A DNA stretch of 64,000 bases, from the NCBI GenBank assembly GCA_030645915.1, contig JAUSNO010000013.1, forward strand, positions 1 through 64,000. Reading direction: 5' to 3'. The notes under the pieces are model-generated. The model had not been told where the DNA came from. It saw only the letters and a list, made by a program, of their open reading frames with translations, and made no database searches. This document shows, piece by piece, positions 18,566-30,371 of this stretch (the stretch's first letter is position 1; each line of letters starts with the position of its first letter). The DNA comes from Undibacterium sp. Its GTDB lineage: Bacteria > Pseudomonadota > Gammaproteobacteria > Burkholderiales > Burkholderiaceae_D. A program made the translations under genes and the position numbers.

Positions 18566-18649
18566 ATATACTCCCATTAAATTAAATTAAATATGCTCAA
18601 TTACGCACATCAACATTGCGATGTAAAAATATACTAGATAGGAGTATAT
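18566..18649 (+). repeat. Family-1 intergenic repeat, copy B
   Basis: An 84 bp element starting ATATACTCCC and ending GGAGTATAT, with internal TTACGCA and GCGATGTAAAAAT blocks matching copies A and C. It lies between the glt terminator and the pyrC start, so it could overlap the pyrC promoter region. Confidence 0.75.
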
Positions 18650-18711
18650 CTATATTCGTGAAGAATCAACGAAAAAGGTAAAATGGCGTGATTCCGTCAC
18701 CGTGAGCCATC

Positions 18712-19785
18712 ATGATTTCTACCCACTCCAGCAATATCTCCGCAAACACGCAAGAATTCAGCATTACCCGGCCTGACGACTGGCATTTGCATCTGCGCGA
18801 CGGTGCCGCCCTGGCCAGCGTTTTGCCGCATACCGCGGCGCAGTTCGCCCGCGCGATTGTGATGCCCAATCTGAAGCCTCCTGTCACTACAACAGAACAA
18901 GCCGGCGCGTATCGCCAGCGTATTCTGGCGGCACTGCCAGCGGGCATGCAGTTTGAGCCCTTGATGACCTTGTACCTGACGAACAACACGCCACCGGATG
19001 AAATCCGTCGCGCCAAAGACAGTGGTTTTGTGCATGCCGTCAAACTCTATCCGGCTGGTGCCACCACCAATTCAGATGCCGGCGTGACCGATTTGCGCGC
19101 CTGTTATAAGACGCTGGAAGTGATGCAGGAAGTCGGTTTACCTTTTCTGGTGCATGGTGAAGTGACTGATCCTGAGATCGATTTGTTCGACAGGGAAGCG
19201 GTATTCATCGAGCGCGTATTGCAGCCGCTGCGCAAGGATATGCCCGAGCTGAAAGTCGTGTTTGAACATATCACCACCAGCGAAGCCGCCGCCTATGTGG
19301 CGCAGGCGTCCGGCCCGATTGCCGCCACCATCACCGCGCATCATTTGCTGTACAACCGTAACGAAATTTTCAAGGGCGGCATCCGTCCGCACTACTATTG
19401 CTTGCCTGTGCTGAAGCGCGAGTCGCATCGTCTGGCGCTGGTGCAGGCGGCGACCTCGGGCAATGCAAGATTTTTCCTCGGTACCGATTCGGCACCGCAT
19501 GCCAAAGGCGTTAAGGAAAACGCTTGCGGTTGCGCCGGTTGCTATACCGCCCTGCATGCGATGGAGTTGTATGCGCAAGCCTTTGATCGGGCGGGGGCGC
19601 TGGATAAGCTGGAAGCCTTCGCCAGCTTCAATGGCCCGGCGTTTTATCAGTTGCCACGCAATACAGACACAATCACGCTCAAGCGCGAGAGTTGGACATT
19701 GCCAGAAGAATTGCCATTTATGGATACCAGGATCGTGCCACTCAATGGCGGCGAAACCATAGCTTGGAAATTAGTTGCAGCCTAA
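18712..19785 (+). CDS. pyrC: Dihydroorotase
   Basis: Zinc metalloenzyme that cyclises carbamoyl-aspartate to dihydroorotate in de novo pyrimidine synthesis. The metal-binding motif HLHLRDG places ligands H25 and H27, the carbamylated lysine in [12 protein letters not shown] is about K111, and [16 protein letters not shown] and [10 protein letters not shown] supply later active-site residues. This is the type II class (PyrC of E. coli), monofunctional, 357 residues including a slightly long N-terminus. No strong Shine-Dalgarno sequence precedes the ATG at 18712. The DUF3025 gene follows after 12 bases. Confidence 0.94.
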   Translation: MISTHSSNISANTQEFSITRPDDWHLHLRDGAALASVLPHTAAQFARAIVMPNLKPPVTTTEQAGAYRQRILAALPAGMQFEPLMTLYLTNNTPPDEIRRAKDSGFVHAVKLYPAGATTNSDAGVTDLRACYKTLEVMQEVGLPFLVHGEVTDPEIDLFDREAVFIERVLQPLRKDMPELKVVFEHITTSEAAAYVAQASGPIAATITAHHLLYNRNEIFKGGIRPHYYCLPVLKRESHRLALVQAATSGNARFFLGTDSAPHAKGVKENACGCAGCYTALHAMELYAQAFDRAGALDKLEAFASFNGPAFYQLPRNTDTITLKRESWTLPEELPFMDTRIVPLNGGETIAWKLVAA

Positions 19786-19797
19786 GCGCAGCACCTG

Positions 19798-20598
19798 ATG
19801 GCGGCGCGTTTCTTTGATGGCCTCGATTGGCCGCAGGCGTGGTTTGCAACGGTGCTGCCTCTGGCGCGCGACCTGATCGCATCGGACAACTGGCGTGCGC
19901 ACCTCAACGCACAGACGCAGCAGAGGCAGCTATGCAACCATCTTGGCTTGCCATTACAATTCATCACGCAGGAAGAATTGCCGGAAGGCGTCGCTTATGA
20001 GGCCCACATCAGCGCCACCGGCAAAGTGCCAACGCGCGAGAACCTACATGATTTTTTTAATGCACTGGTCTGGCTGACTTTCCCCAAAATAAAACGGCAA
20101 CTCAACGCCTTGCAGTCAGCGCAGATCGCCAGCTTTGGCATAGGAAAATCACGCGGTACCGCGCGCGATGCGGCCACTATTTTTGATGAGAATGCGGCGA
20201 TTCTGGTGGTGGAAAATTCTGCCGCTGGGCGAGCCTTGGTCGATCAGTTGCGTGAGCATCAATGGCATGCCGCCTTCATAGCGCAGCGTGCCATGTTTGG
20301 CAGGCAGGCAGAGGTATGGAGTTTTGGACATGCGTTGATGGAAAAACTGGTCAAGCCATATAAAGCTATTACGGCGCACACCTGGGTGGTGTGGGCGGAC
20401 GCTACATTTTTTACCTTGGAATGGCAACAGAGGCGATCCTGGCTAGATACCCATGTCTCTGAGCAACTTGTCAGCCATAATTTATCAACGGCCGATTACA
20501 CGCCCTTGCCCATACTGGGCATTCCCGGCTGGTGGCTGGACCAGGATCAGGCGTTTTACGCTGATGCCAGTGTGTTTAGGGCGAAGCGAGTTAAATAA
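19798..20598 (+). CDS. DUF3025 family protein
   Basis: Conserved protein of unknown function, 266 residues, recognised as DUF3025 by the blocks RENLHDFFNALVWLTFPK (about 81-98) and RGTARDAATIFDENAAIL. Soluble, with no signal peptide or membrane helix. It follows pyrC by 12 bases and ends in a terminator, so pyrC and this gene form a likely two-gene operon. No catalytic role can be assigned. The start lacks a clear ribosome binding site, which fits translational coupling to pyrC. Confidence 0.85.
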   Translation: MAARFFDGLDWPQAWFATVLPLARDLIASDNWRAHLNAQTQQRQLCNHLGLPLQFITQEELPEGVAYEAHISATGKVPTRENLHDFFNALVWLTFPKIKRQLNALQSAQIASFGIGKSRGTARDAATIFDENAAILVVENSAAGRALVDQLREHQWHAAFIAQRAMFGRQAEVWSFGHALMEKLVKPYKAITAHTWVVWADATFFTLEWQQRRSWLDTHVSEQLVSHNLSTADYTPLPILGIPGWWLDQDQAFYADASVFRAKRVK

Positions 20599-20630
20599 AA
20601 AGGGGCAGATAAATCTGCCCCTTTTTATTT
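20593..20630. terminator. Bidirectional terminator, DUF3025 gene / ydcH-like gene
   Basis: Perfect palindrome with 18-base arms (core AGGGGCAGAT / ATCTGCCCCT flanked by A and T runs). It includes the TAA stop codon of the plus-strand gene and lies 19 bases beyond the end of the convergent minus-strand gene. Confidence 0.9.
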
Positions 20631-20649
20631 AACGACATTGTCAATCCAG

Positions 20650-20895
20650 TTAAACTTTTGCCGCTTGTAGCAATTGAAATAATTGGTCTTTAAGTACTAT
20701 CCGCACTTTTTTCAAGGTTTCCAATGCTGCATCTGATAAATTTTCAACGCCGTTCTCAGCGCGATTGACGGCTTTATCAGCGTCATCGTATTCCGCGAAT
20801 AACTTGGAAAAATGGGCATCACTCTGTTTTAGTTCATGAATCTGATTTTTGAATTCTGGAAATTCGGCTGCCAATGAGTGATGTTCGACTTGCAT
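20650..20895 (-). CDS. YdcH/DUF465 family small protein
   Basis: 81-residue hydrophilic, mostly helical protein matching the YdcH (DUF465) family: the N-terminal block HHSLAAEFPEFKNQIHELK is followed by SDAHFSKLFAEYDDADKAVN. The C-terminal helix ends LKDQLFQLLQAAKV. Function is unknown in the family; a coiled-coil is likely. A GAGGA-type ribosome binding site lies just before its ATG. It stands alone on the minus strand. Confidence 0.85.
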   Translation of the reverse strand: MQVEHHSLAAEFPEFKNQIHELKQSDAHFSKLFAEYDDADKAVNRAENGVENLSDAALETLKKVRIVLKDQLFQLLQAAKV

Positions 20896-21013
20896 GAGGA
20901 CTCCTGATTGAAATTAATATGAAAATGATCTTCCTGTTGCCATATTACGAGCCGGCACTTTTTTGATCCTGATATATATCAAGTTGTTAGTTAATATCGT
21001 TATTGCAGATGAA

Positions 21014-21074
21014 ACGCGCAATGTTCATGCGGGTCTTGAACGATTTTAACGCCAGAAGGCGCATGGATAGTGCG
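21014..21074. repeat. Family-3 CATGCG palindromic repeat, copy 1
   Basis: Imperfect inverted repeat: GCGCAATGTTCATGCGGGTC on the left and AAGGCGCATGGATAGTGCG on the right. The same layout recurs at 31855-31930, 46442-46500 and 53754-53836. Intergenic, no coding potential. Confidence 0.7.
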
Positions 21075-21086
21075 TCTATCCAAACG

Positions 21087-21117
21087 AAAAACGGAAGCAA
21101 TAGCTTCCGTTTTTTTA
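21087..21117. terminator. Terminator downstream of DUF2147 gene
   Basis: Hairpin AAAACGGAAGC-AATA-GCTTCCGTTTT with T-rich tracts on both strands. It lies 16 bases past the minus-strand DUF2147 gene and can stop transcription in either direction. Confidence 0.85.
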
Positions 21118-21132
21118 TTCACTGAATACTGA

Positions 21133-21588
21133 CTATTGTTCGCGCAACCAGGTTTGCGTGCGCCCCATAAACGGCACACCGATGTAGCCGCGGACATTGA
21201 GTTTCTTATTGTGATCCATCACGGCGATTTTGCTGCTGTAGAGCTTACCGTTGGCGGGGTCGAGGATCTTGCCGCCATTGTATTCATCGCCGTCCTTTTT
21301 CAGTCCAAACAAGATCGTCATGCCGATCACAGGCTGGTCTTTATTCTGGCCATTGCATTTGTCACACTTGGGATTTTTGTCTTCGTTTTCGTCGAGAAAA
21401 AGTTTCTCAATTTTGCCGCTCAGTTCGCCACCAGTTTCGGTAATGCGGATCAGAGCTTTCGGCCTGCCAGTCTTGTCGTCGATACTTTTCCAAAGACCGG
21501 ACGGTGAGTCTTCTGCGTGGCAGAAGGGCGCGGCACCTATTGTTATTAGCACCAGCAAGGGTAGCGCTAGTAATTTGATTCTTTTCAT
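21133..21588 (-). CDS. DUF2147 family exported protein
   Basis: 151-residue protein with a signal peptide (MKRIKLLALPLLVLITIGAA, then a probable cleavage near HAED) and a small beta-rich domain typical of DUF2147: SGLWKSIDDKTGRPKALIRI, then a DENEDKNPKCDKCNGQNKDQP segment with a CxxC pair, GMTILFGLKKDGDEYNGGKI and a final RTQTWLRE. It is probably periplasmic and folds as a small lipocalin-like barrel. Function is unknown in the family. Single-gene transcript with its own terminator. Confidence 0.85.
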   Translation of the reverse strand: MKRIKLLALPLLVLITIGAAPFCHAEDSPSGLWKSIDDKTGRPKALIRITETGGELSGKIEKLFLDENEDKNPKCDKCNGQNKDQPVIGMTILFGLKKDGDEYNGGKILDPANGKLYSSKIAVMDHNKKLNVRGYIGVPFMGRTQTWLREQ

Positions 21589-21625
21589 TTTGTCTCCGTT
21601 ATTAAAGTTGTTAACGCTGAAAAGA

Positions 21626-21661
21626 TTGTACGTGGTGAGAGTTTCACCACGTACAAGATTT
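21626..21661. terminator. Hairpin between valS 3' end and DUF2147 5' region
   Basis: Perfect 13-base arms TTGTACGTGGTGA / TCACCACGTACAA with loop GAGTT, then GATTTTTAG on the plus strand and TCTTTTC on the minus strand. It lies ~40 bases past the valS stop codon and probably terminates valS. Confidence 0.7.
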
Positions 21662-21697
21662 TTAGAGCATCTACTTTAATCGCGCAAACTTAGCCTG

Positions 21698-24517
21698 TCA
21701 GGCCGCCGGCAACTTGGCAAACTGCTCGCGCAATTTGTCCAGCGTGGCCGAGAAATTGGCCATGCGCTCCTGCTCCTGCGCTACCACTTGCGCCGGTGCC
21801 CTGGCGACAAAACTTTCGTTGCCCAGCTTGGCCTGTGCCTTGGCAATTTCTGCATCGAGACGGGCGATTTCCTTGGTCATACGTTCGCGTTCAGCGGCAA
21901 CGTCTATCTCCACTTGCAGCATCAATTTGGTTTCACCGACGATGGAAACAGGCGCAGGCGAGTCTGGCAGGGCATCGACCAGCTGCACTTCAGACAGTTT
22001 GGCCAGTGCTTGCAGATACGGCGCAAAAGACTGCAGGCGAGTCTTGTCTTCGGCATTCGCTGCCTGCAACAGCAAAGGCACACGGACGGCAGGTGACAGC
22101 TGCATCTCGCCGCGCAGATTGCGGCAGGCATCGGTCATGGTTTTCAAGCCATGCATCCAGTCTTCAGCCGCGACATCGATATTGTCTGAGTTGGCGATCG
22201 GATAGGCCTGCACCATGATCGAGTCACCCGCCGGATTGAGTGTCTTGCCCGCCAGCGGCGCGACGGTTTGCCAGAGCTGCTCGGTAACAAACGGAATCAC
22301 CGGATGCGCCATACGCAAAGTCACTTCGAGTACGCGCAATAAGGTGCGGCGGGTGGCGCGTTGTTGCGCCTCTGTGCCGTGTTGCACCTGTACCTTGGCC
22401 ACTTCCAGATACCAGTCGCAATATTCATCCCAGACGAACTTGTAGATAGCTGAGGCGATATTGTCGAAACGGTAGTCGGTGAAGCCTTTTTCCAATTCAA
22501 GTTCGGTGCGTTGCAGGGTGGAGATGATCCACTTGTCTGCTTGTGAATAATCGAGATCCGCCTCTGCAGCAGAAAAACCACAGTCCTTGCCTTCGGTATT
22601 CATCAAGACGAAGCGGGTCGCGTTCCAGAGCTTGTTGCAGAAATTGCGATAGCCTTCGCAGCGTCCCAGATCGAAATTGATATTGCGCCCGAGTGAGGCA
22701 TAGCTCGCCATCGTGAAGCGCAGCGCGTCGGTGCCGTAGGCGGGGATGCCATCGGCAAATTCCTTGCGCGTGGCTTTGTCGATGCTGGTCGCCTGTTTTG
22801 GATTCATCAAGCCGAGGGTACGTTTGGCCGCCAGCGCATCGACGCTGATGCCATCGATCAGGTCGATAGGGTCAAGCGTATTGCCCTTGGATTTGGACAT
22901 TTTCTGGCCGCTGGAATCGCGCACCAGGCCATGCACATACACGGTATGGAAAGGCACCTTGCCGGTGAAGTGCGCGGTCATCATGACCATGCGCGCCACC
23001 CAGAAGAAAATGATGTCAAAACCAGTCACCAAGACTGAAGATGGCATGAACAGTTTCATGTCCGGTGTTTCTTCAGGCCAGCCCATAGTGGAGAAGGGCA
23101 CCAGCGCAGAAGAGAACCAGGTATCGAGCACGTCGTCGTCGCGTTTCAGTGCGCCGGTGTAGCCAGCAGCGGTGGCTTTGGCTTGCGCTTCGGCGTCATT
23201 GCGCGCAACGAAAATTTCACCATTTTCGCCATACCACGCGGGTATCTGATGGCCCCACCAGAGCTGGCGCGAGATACACCAATCCTGAATATTATTGAGC
23301 CACTGGTTGTAGGTGGTGTTCCAGTTTTCCGGCACAAATTTGATCTCGCCATTCGCGACTTTTTCCAGCGCGACTTCGGCGATGGATTTGCCCGGAAAAT
23401 GCGTGCCTTCCGGCGCCGCTTTGCTCATCGCCATAAACCACTGGTCGGTCAGCATAGGTTCGATGATGACATTGGTACGGTCGCCGCGCGGCACCATCAG
23501 TTTGTGCGGCTTGACGGATTCCAGCAAGCCTAATGCATCAAGATCGGCCACCATCTGTTTGCGGGCGACGAATCTGTCCATGCCCTGGTAGACCGCTGGC
23601 GCATTCTCGTTGATCTTGGCATCGAGTGTCATGATGCAGATCATCTCCAGTTTATGGCGCTGGCCGACGGCATAGTCGTTGAGATCATGCGCGGGAGTGA
23701 TCTTGACGCAACCGGTGCCGAATTCCTTGTCGACATAGTCGTCGGCGATGATGGGGATTTCTCTCTCTGTCAGCGGCAGTTTCAACATCTTGCCGACCAG
23801 ATGAAGATAACGCTCATCGGTAGGGTCAACCGCCACCGCCACGTCACCCAACAAGGTTTCCGGACGCGTGGTGGCTACCGTCAAATGACCGCTGCCATCG
23901 GCAAACGGGTAGCGGATATGCCACATCGAGCCATCTTCTTCTACCGATACCACTTCCAGATCGGATACCGCGGTACCGAGTACCGGATCCCAGTTCACCA
24001 GGCGCTTGCCGCGATAGATCAGGCCTTGCTCAACCAGGCGCACAAACACTTCGGTGACGGTCTTGGAACGTGGCGCATCCATGGTGAAGTATTCGCGCTT
24101 CCAGTCCACCGAGGCACCCATGCGGCGCATCTGGTTGGTGATGGTGGAGCCGGATTTCTCTTTCCATTCCCAGACTTTTTCCAGGAACTTTTCGCGGCCC
24201 AGATCATGGCGCGAGATTTTTTGCGCGTCAAGCTGGCGTTCCACCACAATTTGTGTGGCAATGCCGGCGTGATCGGTGCCTGGTATCCACGCGGTATTGT
24301 GACCGCGCATGCGATAGTAGCGCGTCAGGCCGTCCATGATGGTCTGGTTGAAAGCGTGCCCCATGTGCAGCGTGCCGGTGACATTTGGTGGTGGCAACTG
24401 AATGCTGAAGGAGGGCTTGGCCTCATCCATGCTGGCGGCAAAGTAAGCGCGCTGTTCCCATTCATTGCGCCAGAATGATTCGATATCGGCGGGCTCAAAA
24501 GACTTGGCTAATTCCAT
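21698..24517 (-). CDS. valS: Valyl-tRNA synthetase
   Basis: Class I aminoacyl-tRNA synthetase charging tRNA-Val, 939 residues. HIGH-type motif HMGH is at residues 51-54 ([17 protein letters not shown]), the KMSKS loop at 539-543, with the editing domain inserted between them and a C-terminal coiled-coil arm (about 870-935, heavy in E, K, R and A). All parts of a full-length bacterial ValRS are present. It stands alone, divergent from the TPR-diguanylate cyclase gene. Confidence 0.96.
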   Translation of the reverse strand: MELAKSFEPADIESFWRNEWEQRAYFAASMDEAKPSFSIQLPPPNVTGTLHMGHAFNQTIMDGLTRYYRMRGHNTAWIPGTDHAGIATQIVVERQLDAQKISRHDLGREKFLEKVWEWKEKSGSTITNQMRRMGASVDWKREYFTMDAPRSKTVTEVFVRLVEQGLIYRGKRLVNWDPVLGTAVSDLEVVSVEEDGSMWHIRYPFADGSGHLTVATTRPETLLGDVAVAVDPTDERYLHLVGKMLKLPLTEREIPIIADDYVDKEFGTGCVKITPAHDLNDYAVGQRHKLEMICIMTLDAKINENAPAVYQGMDRFVARKQMVADLDALGLLESVKPHKLMVPRGDRTNVIIEPMLTDQWFMAMSKAAPEGTHFPGKSIAEVALEKVANGEIKFVPENWNTTYNQWLNNIQDWCISRQLWWGHQIPAWYGENGEIFVARNDAEAQAKATAAGYTGALKRDDDVLDTWFSSALVPFSTMGWPEETPDMKLFMPSSVLVTGFDIIFFWVARMVMMTAHFTGKVPFHTVYVHGLVRDSSGQKMSKSKGNTLDPIDLIDGISVDALAAKRTLGLMNPKQATSIDKATRKEFADGIPAYGTDALRFTMASYASLGRNINFDLGRCEGYRNFCNKLWNATRFVLMNTEGKDCGFSAAEADLDYSQADKWIISTLQRTELELEKGFTDYRFDNIASAIYKFVWDEYCDWYLEVAKVQVQHGTEAQQRATRRTLLRVLEVTLRMAHPVIPFVTEQLWQTVAPLAGKTLNPAGDSIMVQAYPIANSDNIDVAAEDWMHGLKTMTDACRNLRGEMQLSPAVRVPLLLQAANAEDKTRLQSFAPYLQALAKLSEVQLVDALPDSPAPVSIVGETKLMLQVEIDVAAERERMTKEIARLDAEIAKAQAKLGNESFVARAPAQVVAQEQERMANFSATLDKLREQFAKLPAA

Positions 24518-24978
24518 GATTTTTATGTGGGTAGTGGGCTTAATCCTCGATTATAAATGACAGAGGCTGCCAGTCAGCCAGATTAAATCGGCACCCCGAG
24601 AAAAATTCCTCCGGATACGGAGTGCGCGGGGCAATGGGTGTTTTGTTGTCGGGATTGAAATCCGATCGACTTTGTGAGGCATGCTTCAATCCGTTGCAAT
24701 GATTGCTACGGCAGCGATTTTCAATGGAATGGGTACGAGCTCGATTAGTTGTTAATGTGGCAAAATTATCGTCGTTTTCAAAGAGAAAGGCGGTTGCTGG
24801 CAAAAAATGGAATTTGAATTTCAATGGCGATTAATTGAATGATGCAATCAAGTCATCTGAATAAATGACTGTTTACTTGCGGGGCAAAAATGGAAGCGGA
24901 ATTCAAAAAAAGGGTTTTTTTATGGCGAGAAGTGCTACGATAGGAACTGAGTTTCGCTAGATTAATATTGATAAATAA
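24518..24978. other. Divergent intergenic region, valS / TPR-GGDEF gene
   Basis: A 461-base gap between divergent genes. It should hold both promoters but no box is clear enough to call. A minus-strand open frame at 24540-24824 has no recognisable protein features and was not accepted. No T-box is expected (a Firmicute feature) and none was seen. Confidence 0.4.
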
Positions 24979-27078
24979 ATGACATCGATGTCTATAAATA
25001 TAATTTCAATTGCTCGCCTTGCGTGGGCGGCGGCGCTGTTCTGTTTGGTCTTGATCAGTCAATTTGTACATGCAGATGAAAAATCCGACATGGAAAGATT
25101 GAACGTAATTCAAACGGTATCAGACCGCGATAACAAGGAAGGACTCAGACAGTTACAAGAATTCAAAAGTAAGCTGTCTGCTGAAACCAGCGATGTAGTC
25201 CGATTAGAGACCCTGAAAGTTCTCGTCAGCTTGTACTACGATGCAGGACAAATCAGATCCGCAGACGCCACCATTACAGAATTCCTTCAGTTTGCTGAAG
25301 AACATCATAATAAAGACGCTGTAGCGCTGGCGCAAATATCAAAAAGCTTTCAAATTCTGGACGAAGGCAAGCCAGAGTTGGCGATTGTCAAATTGAAAGA
25401 AGTCCAGGCGTCGGTTAAAGACAGTAAAGATCCCGAAGTCAATATGCGCTTAAATTCCGCATTTGGAGTGATGTATACCGTTTCCGGAAAGTTCGAACAG
25501 GCGCTTACGCATTATTTAGAGGCATTGCGTTTATCGGACTTGCAGCCGCGCCGTAAGGTTCAGGCCCGTCTGTATAAGCTTGATGCCATCGCTTCGCTTT
25601 ACTACAACATGAAAGATCCAGAGAAAGCGCTGGCAACCGCCAAAGAAGCCGTTGCGCTTTCACCACTGGCAAATGCACCGAAGACGATGTCATCATTGAT
25701 TATGACTCAAGGCATTGCCTTATCGAATCTGGGACGAGAAGATGAGGCGCTTGAAGCATATAAAAAGGCGTTGAAGATAGGTATTGATGCAAACATGCCC
25801 GGTGTCGAGGCAACCGCTTTGAACAATATTTGCGATCACTACCTCATTTCCAAGGATTATCGGAAAGCCGAAATTTTTGCAAGACAAGCCATCAGCAAGG
25901 CCGAGACGATAGGCGAAAAATCAGCGGTCGTGACGCCTAAGATTAATTTGGGTTTTTCACTGATAGGGCAGGGGAAAATTAAAGAAGGCGTTGAGTACGT
26001 TAACGCTGGAATCAAATTCTACCGGGATGCCAATTCCAAACTGGATGTCGAATCGATTACGGGTGAACTTGCCGGCATGTATGAAAAAGCCGGATTGTAC
26101 AAAGAGGCTTTGGTTACCTTGCGCGAACAGCAAAAGCTCAGTGATGAATTGTTTCGCTCAGACCGGGCGATTGCGGTAGCTGGTTTGCAGGAAAAATTCA
26201 ATGCCGATCAAAGGCAAAAACAAATTGAATTGCTAGCCAAAGAAAATGATCTTAAAGATGCCGATATTAAAAACCGTCGTCTGCAACAAGTGGTGACACT
26301 GCTAGGCGCTGTCGTTACTGTCATGGCAGGCGCCTTCATCTTTTTGTTATACCGTCGAGTCAGAAAGGTTAACGAACAACTGCAGCAAGTCAATACGCAG
26401 CTGGAGTTTCATGCTGTCCGTGATCCCTTAACGGGTCTGCACAACCGGCGCTCATTTGTCGAATTAATGAAGTCGCGGGTTGCCCTCGCAGAGGCCGAGC
26501 GGCGAGAAGATAGTGGTGATAATCCGGATTGCCTGATTTTAATGGACATTGATATGTTCAAGCACATCAATGACACCTGGGGACATGCGGTGGGCGATAC
26601 CGTGCTGACCGAGGTTGCCGCACGCTTAAAGAGTACGGTGCGCGATACTGATATGGTCTTGCGTTGGGGTGGCGAGGAATTTTTGATTTACTCTCCTAAA
26701 TCCAACCCCCAGCAAATTACCCGATTGGTTGACCGAGTATTGCGCGCGATTGGTGAAGTGCCGATACAGGCCGGCACTCTGCAGATTCCTGTGACGGTGA
26801 CGGCCGGCTTTATCTCTTTGCCATTCTCAGGTGTTCCAGAGGGCTTGTGTAGTTGGGAAAAAACCTTGCAAATGGCCGATATGGCCTTGTATCTGGGTAA
26901 AGCGCATGGACGGAATCGTGCCTACGGCTTGGCGAAATTACTGGTACCACATGAGCAAGCCATGCCGGTTTTGGATAACGATTTATCAGCCGCGATCAGT
27001 GGCGGGATGATTGAGTTAATTGAGGTGATTGGGCCGGTACAAACAAAAAAATCAGCTTCCGATATCGCAGGAAAGTAA
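24979..27078 (+). CDS. TPR-containing membrane diguanylate cyclase
   Basis: Predicted to make cyclic di-GMP from GTP in response to an exported signal. Order: N-terminal signal/anchor (about residues 8-32, cleavage near VHADE), a long periplasmic TPR-like helical array (~60-410), one membrane helix (~438-458), a short coiled-coil, and a GGDEF domain starting at DPLTGLHNRR. The active-site motif is GGEEF (residues 564-568), a catalytically accepted variant, and an RxxD inhibitory site (R555-D558) lies five residues before it, so product feedback is likely. 699 residues. The ATG at 24979 lacks a good Shine-Dalgarno sequence; the ATG at 24988 is an alternative. It stands alone. Confidence 0.9.
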   Translation: MTSMSINIISIARLAWAAALFCLVLISQFVHADEKSDMERLNVIQTVSDRDNKEGLRQLQEFKSKLSAETSDVVRLETLKVLVSLYYDAGQIRSADATITEFLQFAEEHHNKDAVALAQISKSFQILDEGKPELAIVKLKEVQASVKDSKDPEVNMRLNSAFGVMYTVSGKFEQALTHYLEALRLSDLQPRRKVQARLYKLDAIASLYYNMKDPEKALATAKEAVALSPLANAPKTMSSLIMTQGIALSNLGREDEALEAYKKALKIGIDANMPGVEATALNNICDHYLISKDYRKAEIFARQAISKAETIGEKSAVVTPKINLGFSLIGQGKIKEGVEYVNAGIKFYRDANSKLDVESITGELAGMYEKAGLYKEALVTLREQQKLSDELFRSDRAIAVAGLQEKFNADQRQKQIELLAKENDLKDADIKNRRLQQVVTLLGAVVTVMAGAFIFLLYRRVRKVNEQLQQVNTQLEFHAVRDPLTGLHNRRSFVELMKSRVALAEAERREDSGDNPDCLILMDIDMFKHINDTWGHAVGDTVLTEVAARLKSTVRDTDMVLRWGGEEFLIYSPKSNPQQITRLVDRVLRAIGEVPIQAGTLQIPVTVTAGFISLPFSGVPEGLCSWEKTLQMADMALYLGKAHGRNRAYGLAKLLVPHEQAMPVLDNDLSAAISGGMIELIEVIGPVQTKKSASDIAGK

Positions 27079-27111
27079 AAAAATCAAAAACGCAATGATA
27101 AAAAATATCGT

Positions 27112-27117
27112 TATAAT
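27112..27117 (+). promoter_or_regulatory. Candidate -10 box of the thi operon
   Basis: TATAAT about 80 bases upstream of the riboswitch core and 34 bases after the preceding stop codon. No good -35 hexamer is visible at 16-18 bases, so this is a tentative call. Confidence 0.45.
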
Positions 27118-27196
27118 GCGCGCTTGAAATAACAAGATAATTAAGAAATCAAACTGAATTAGCACTGAGTAGTTCAGTTGAAATGTAGTTGCAGTG

Positions 27197-27285
27197 AAAC
27201 GCTAGGGGTCCTGACAAATTTTTTTGTCGGGTGAGAAATACCCTCGAACCTGATCTGGATAATGCCAGCGAAGGGAAGCAGCCGA
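27197..27285 (+). promoter_or_regulatory. TPP riboswitch (THI element)
   Basis: The conserved TPP aptamer segments are present in order: CTAGGGGTCCTG, the GTGAGAAATACCCTCGAACCTGATCTGG core split around the helix junction, and TAATGCCAGCGAAGGGAAGC. The variable P3-like helix is GACAAATTTTTTTGTC. It lies in the leader of thiC, the standard location. Binding of thiamine diphosphate should lower expression of the whole thiCSGDE operon. Confidence 0.95.
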
Positions 27286-27329
27286 TACCGGTGCAAGAGT
27301 CTCCTGACTTTGCCACCGGCTTAGGCAAA

Positions 27330-29495
<2,166 letters not shown>

Positions 29496-29501
29496 AGTGA
29501 G

Positions 29502-29561
29502 GTAGGGTGCGCCATGCGCACCGTCGTTTTCATTAGCTCAGGTGCGTACGGCGCACCCTAC
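29502..29561. repeat. Family-2 GTAGGGTGCGCC palindrome, copy 1 (inside thi operon)
   Basis: A 60 bp inverted repeat with 21-base arms (two mismatches) starting GTAGGGTGCGCC and ending GGCGCACCCTAC, loop of ~18 bases. It begins six bases after the thiS stop codon and ends 15 bases before thiG. It has no T tract. REP-type palindromes of this look are common in proteobacteria. Confidence 0.8.
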
Positions 29562-29576
29562 ATAAAAGGATTTTAA

Positions 29577-30371
29577 ATGCAAACAGAACCTATCAACGAA
29601 GGCCTGATCATCGCAGGCAAAACCTACCGCTCGCGCTTGCTGGTCGGTAGCGGTAAATACAAAGACCTGGAACAGACGCGCTTGGCGACCGAGGCCAGCG
29701 GCGCCGAAATTATCACGGTGGCGATACGCCGAGTGAACATCGGGCAAGATCCCAATGCACCGAGTTTGCTCGATGCGGTGCCACCGAGTAAATACACGAT
29801 CTTGCCGAATACTGCCGGTTGTTACAACGCCGAAGATGCGATCTACACTTTGCAACTCGGGCGTGAACTCCTCGGCGGCCAAAAGCTATGCAAACTCGAA
29901 GTGCTGGGCGATGAAAAAACCTTGTTCCCGAATATGCCGGAGACGCTGAGGGCAGCCAAGGTGCTGGTCAAGGATGGGTTTGATGTGATGGTGTATTGCA
30001 GTGATGACCCGATACAGGCGCGCATGCTGGGAGATATCGGCTGTGTCGCCATCATGCCGCTGGCGTCGCTGATAGGCTCTGGCATGGGCATCTTAAATCC
30101 ATGGAATCTGTCGCTGATTATTGCGCAGGCCAAGGTGCCGGTACTGGTCGATGCCGGTGTCGGTACCGCGTCCGATGCGGCGATTGCGATGGAGCTAGGT
30201 TGCGATGGCGTGCTGATGAATACCGCGATTGCCGGCGCCAGAGATCCGCTACGCATGGCGCGCGCCATGGGGCTGGCAGTGCAGGCAGGGCGCGAGGCTT
30301 TTCTGGCAGGACGCATTGAGAAAAAATTTGCCGCATCGCCGTCTTCTCCGATGGCAGGCCGGGTAGTTTGA
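29577..30371 (+). CDS. thiG: Thiazole synthase
   Basis: TIM-barrel enzyme that assembles the thiazole phosphate moiety of thiamine from deoxyxylulose phosphate, dehydroglycine/iminoglycine and ThiS-thiocarboxylate. The Schiff-base lysine lies in CKLEVLGD at about K106; [10 protein letters not shown] near the start and [20 protein letters not shown] near residue 185-204 are characteristic. 264 residues. It follows thiS after a palindromic repeat and overlaps thiD by one base. Neither thiO nor thiH, the usual source of the imine, is present in this cluster. Confidence 0.95.
   Translation: MQTEPINEGLIIAGKTYRSRLLVGSGKYKDLEQTRLATEASGAEIITVAIRRVNIGQDPNAPSLLDAVPPSKYTILPNTAGCYNAEDAIYTLQLGRELLGGQKLCKLEVLGDEKTLFPNMPETLRAAKVLVKDGFDVMVYCSDDPIQARMLGDIGCVAIMPLASLIGSGMGILNPWNLSLIIAQAKVPVLVDAGVGTASDAAIAMELGCDGVLMNTAIAGARDPLRMARAMGLAVQAGREAFLAGRIEKKFAASPSSPMAGRVV

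Noticed and set aside
23654-24478. Long open frame antisense to valS
   Set aside because: It mirrors the valS codons on the opposite strand; histidine- and glycine-rich composition typical of shadow frames.
24540-24824. 94-residue minus-strand open frame upstream of valS
   Set aside because: No domain, no ribosome binding site, composition unlike a protein; probably chance within a divergent promoter region.
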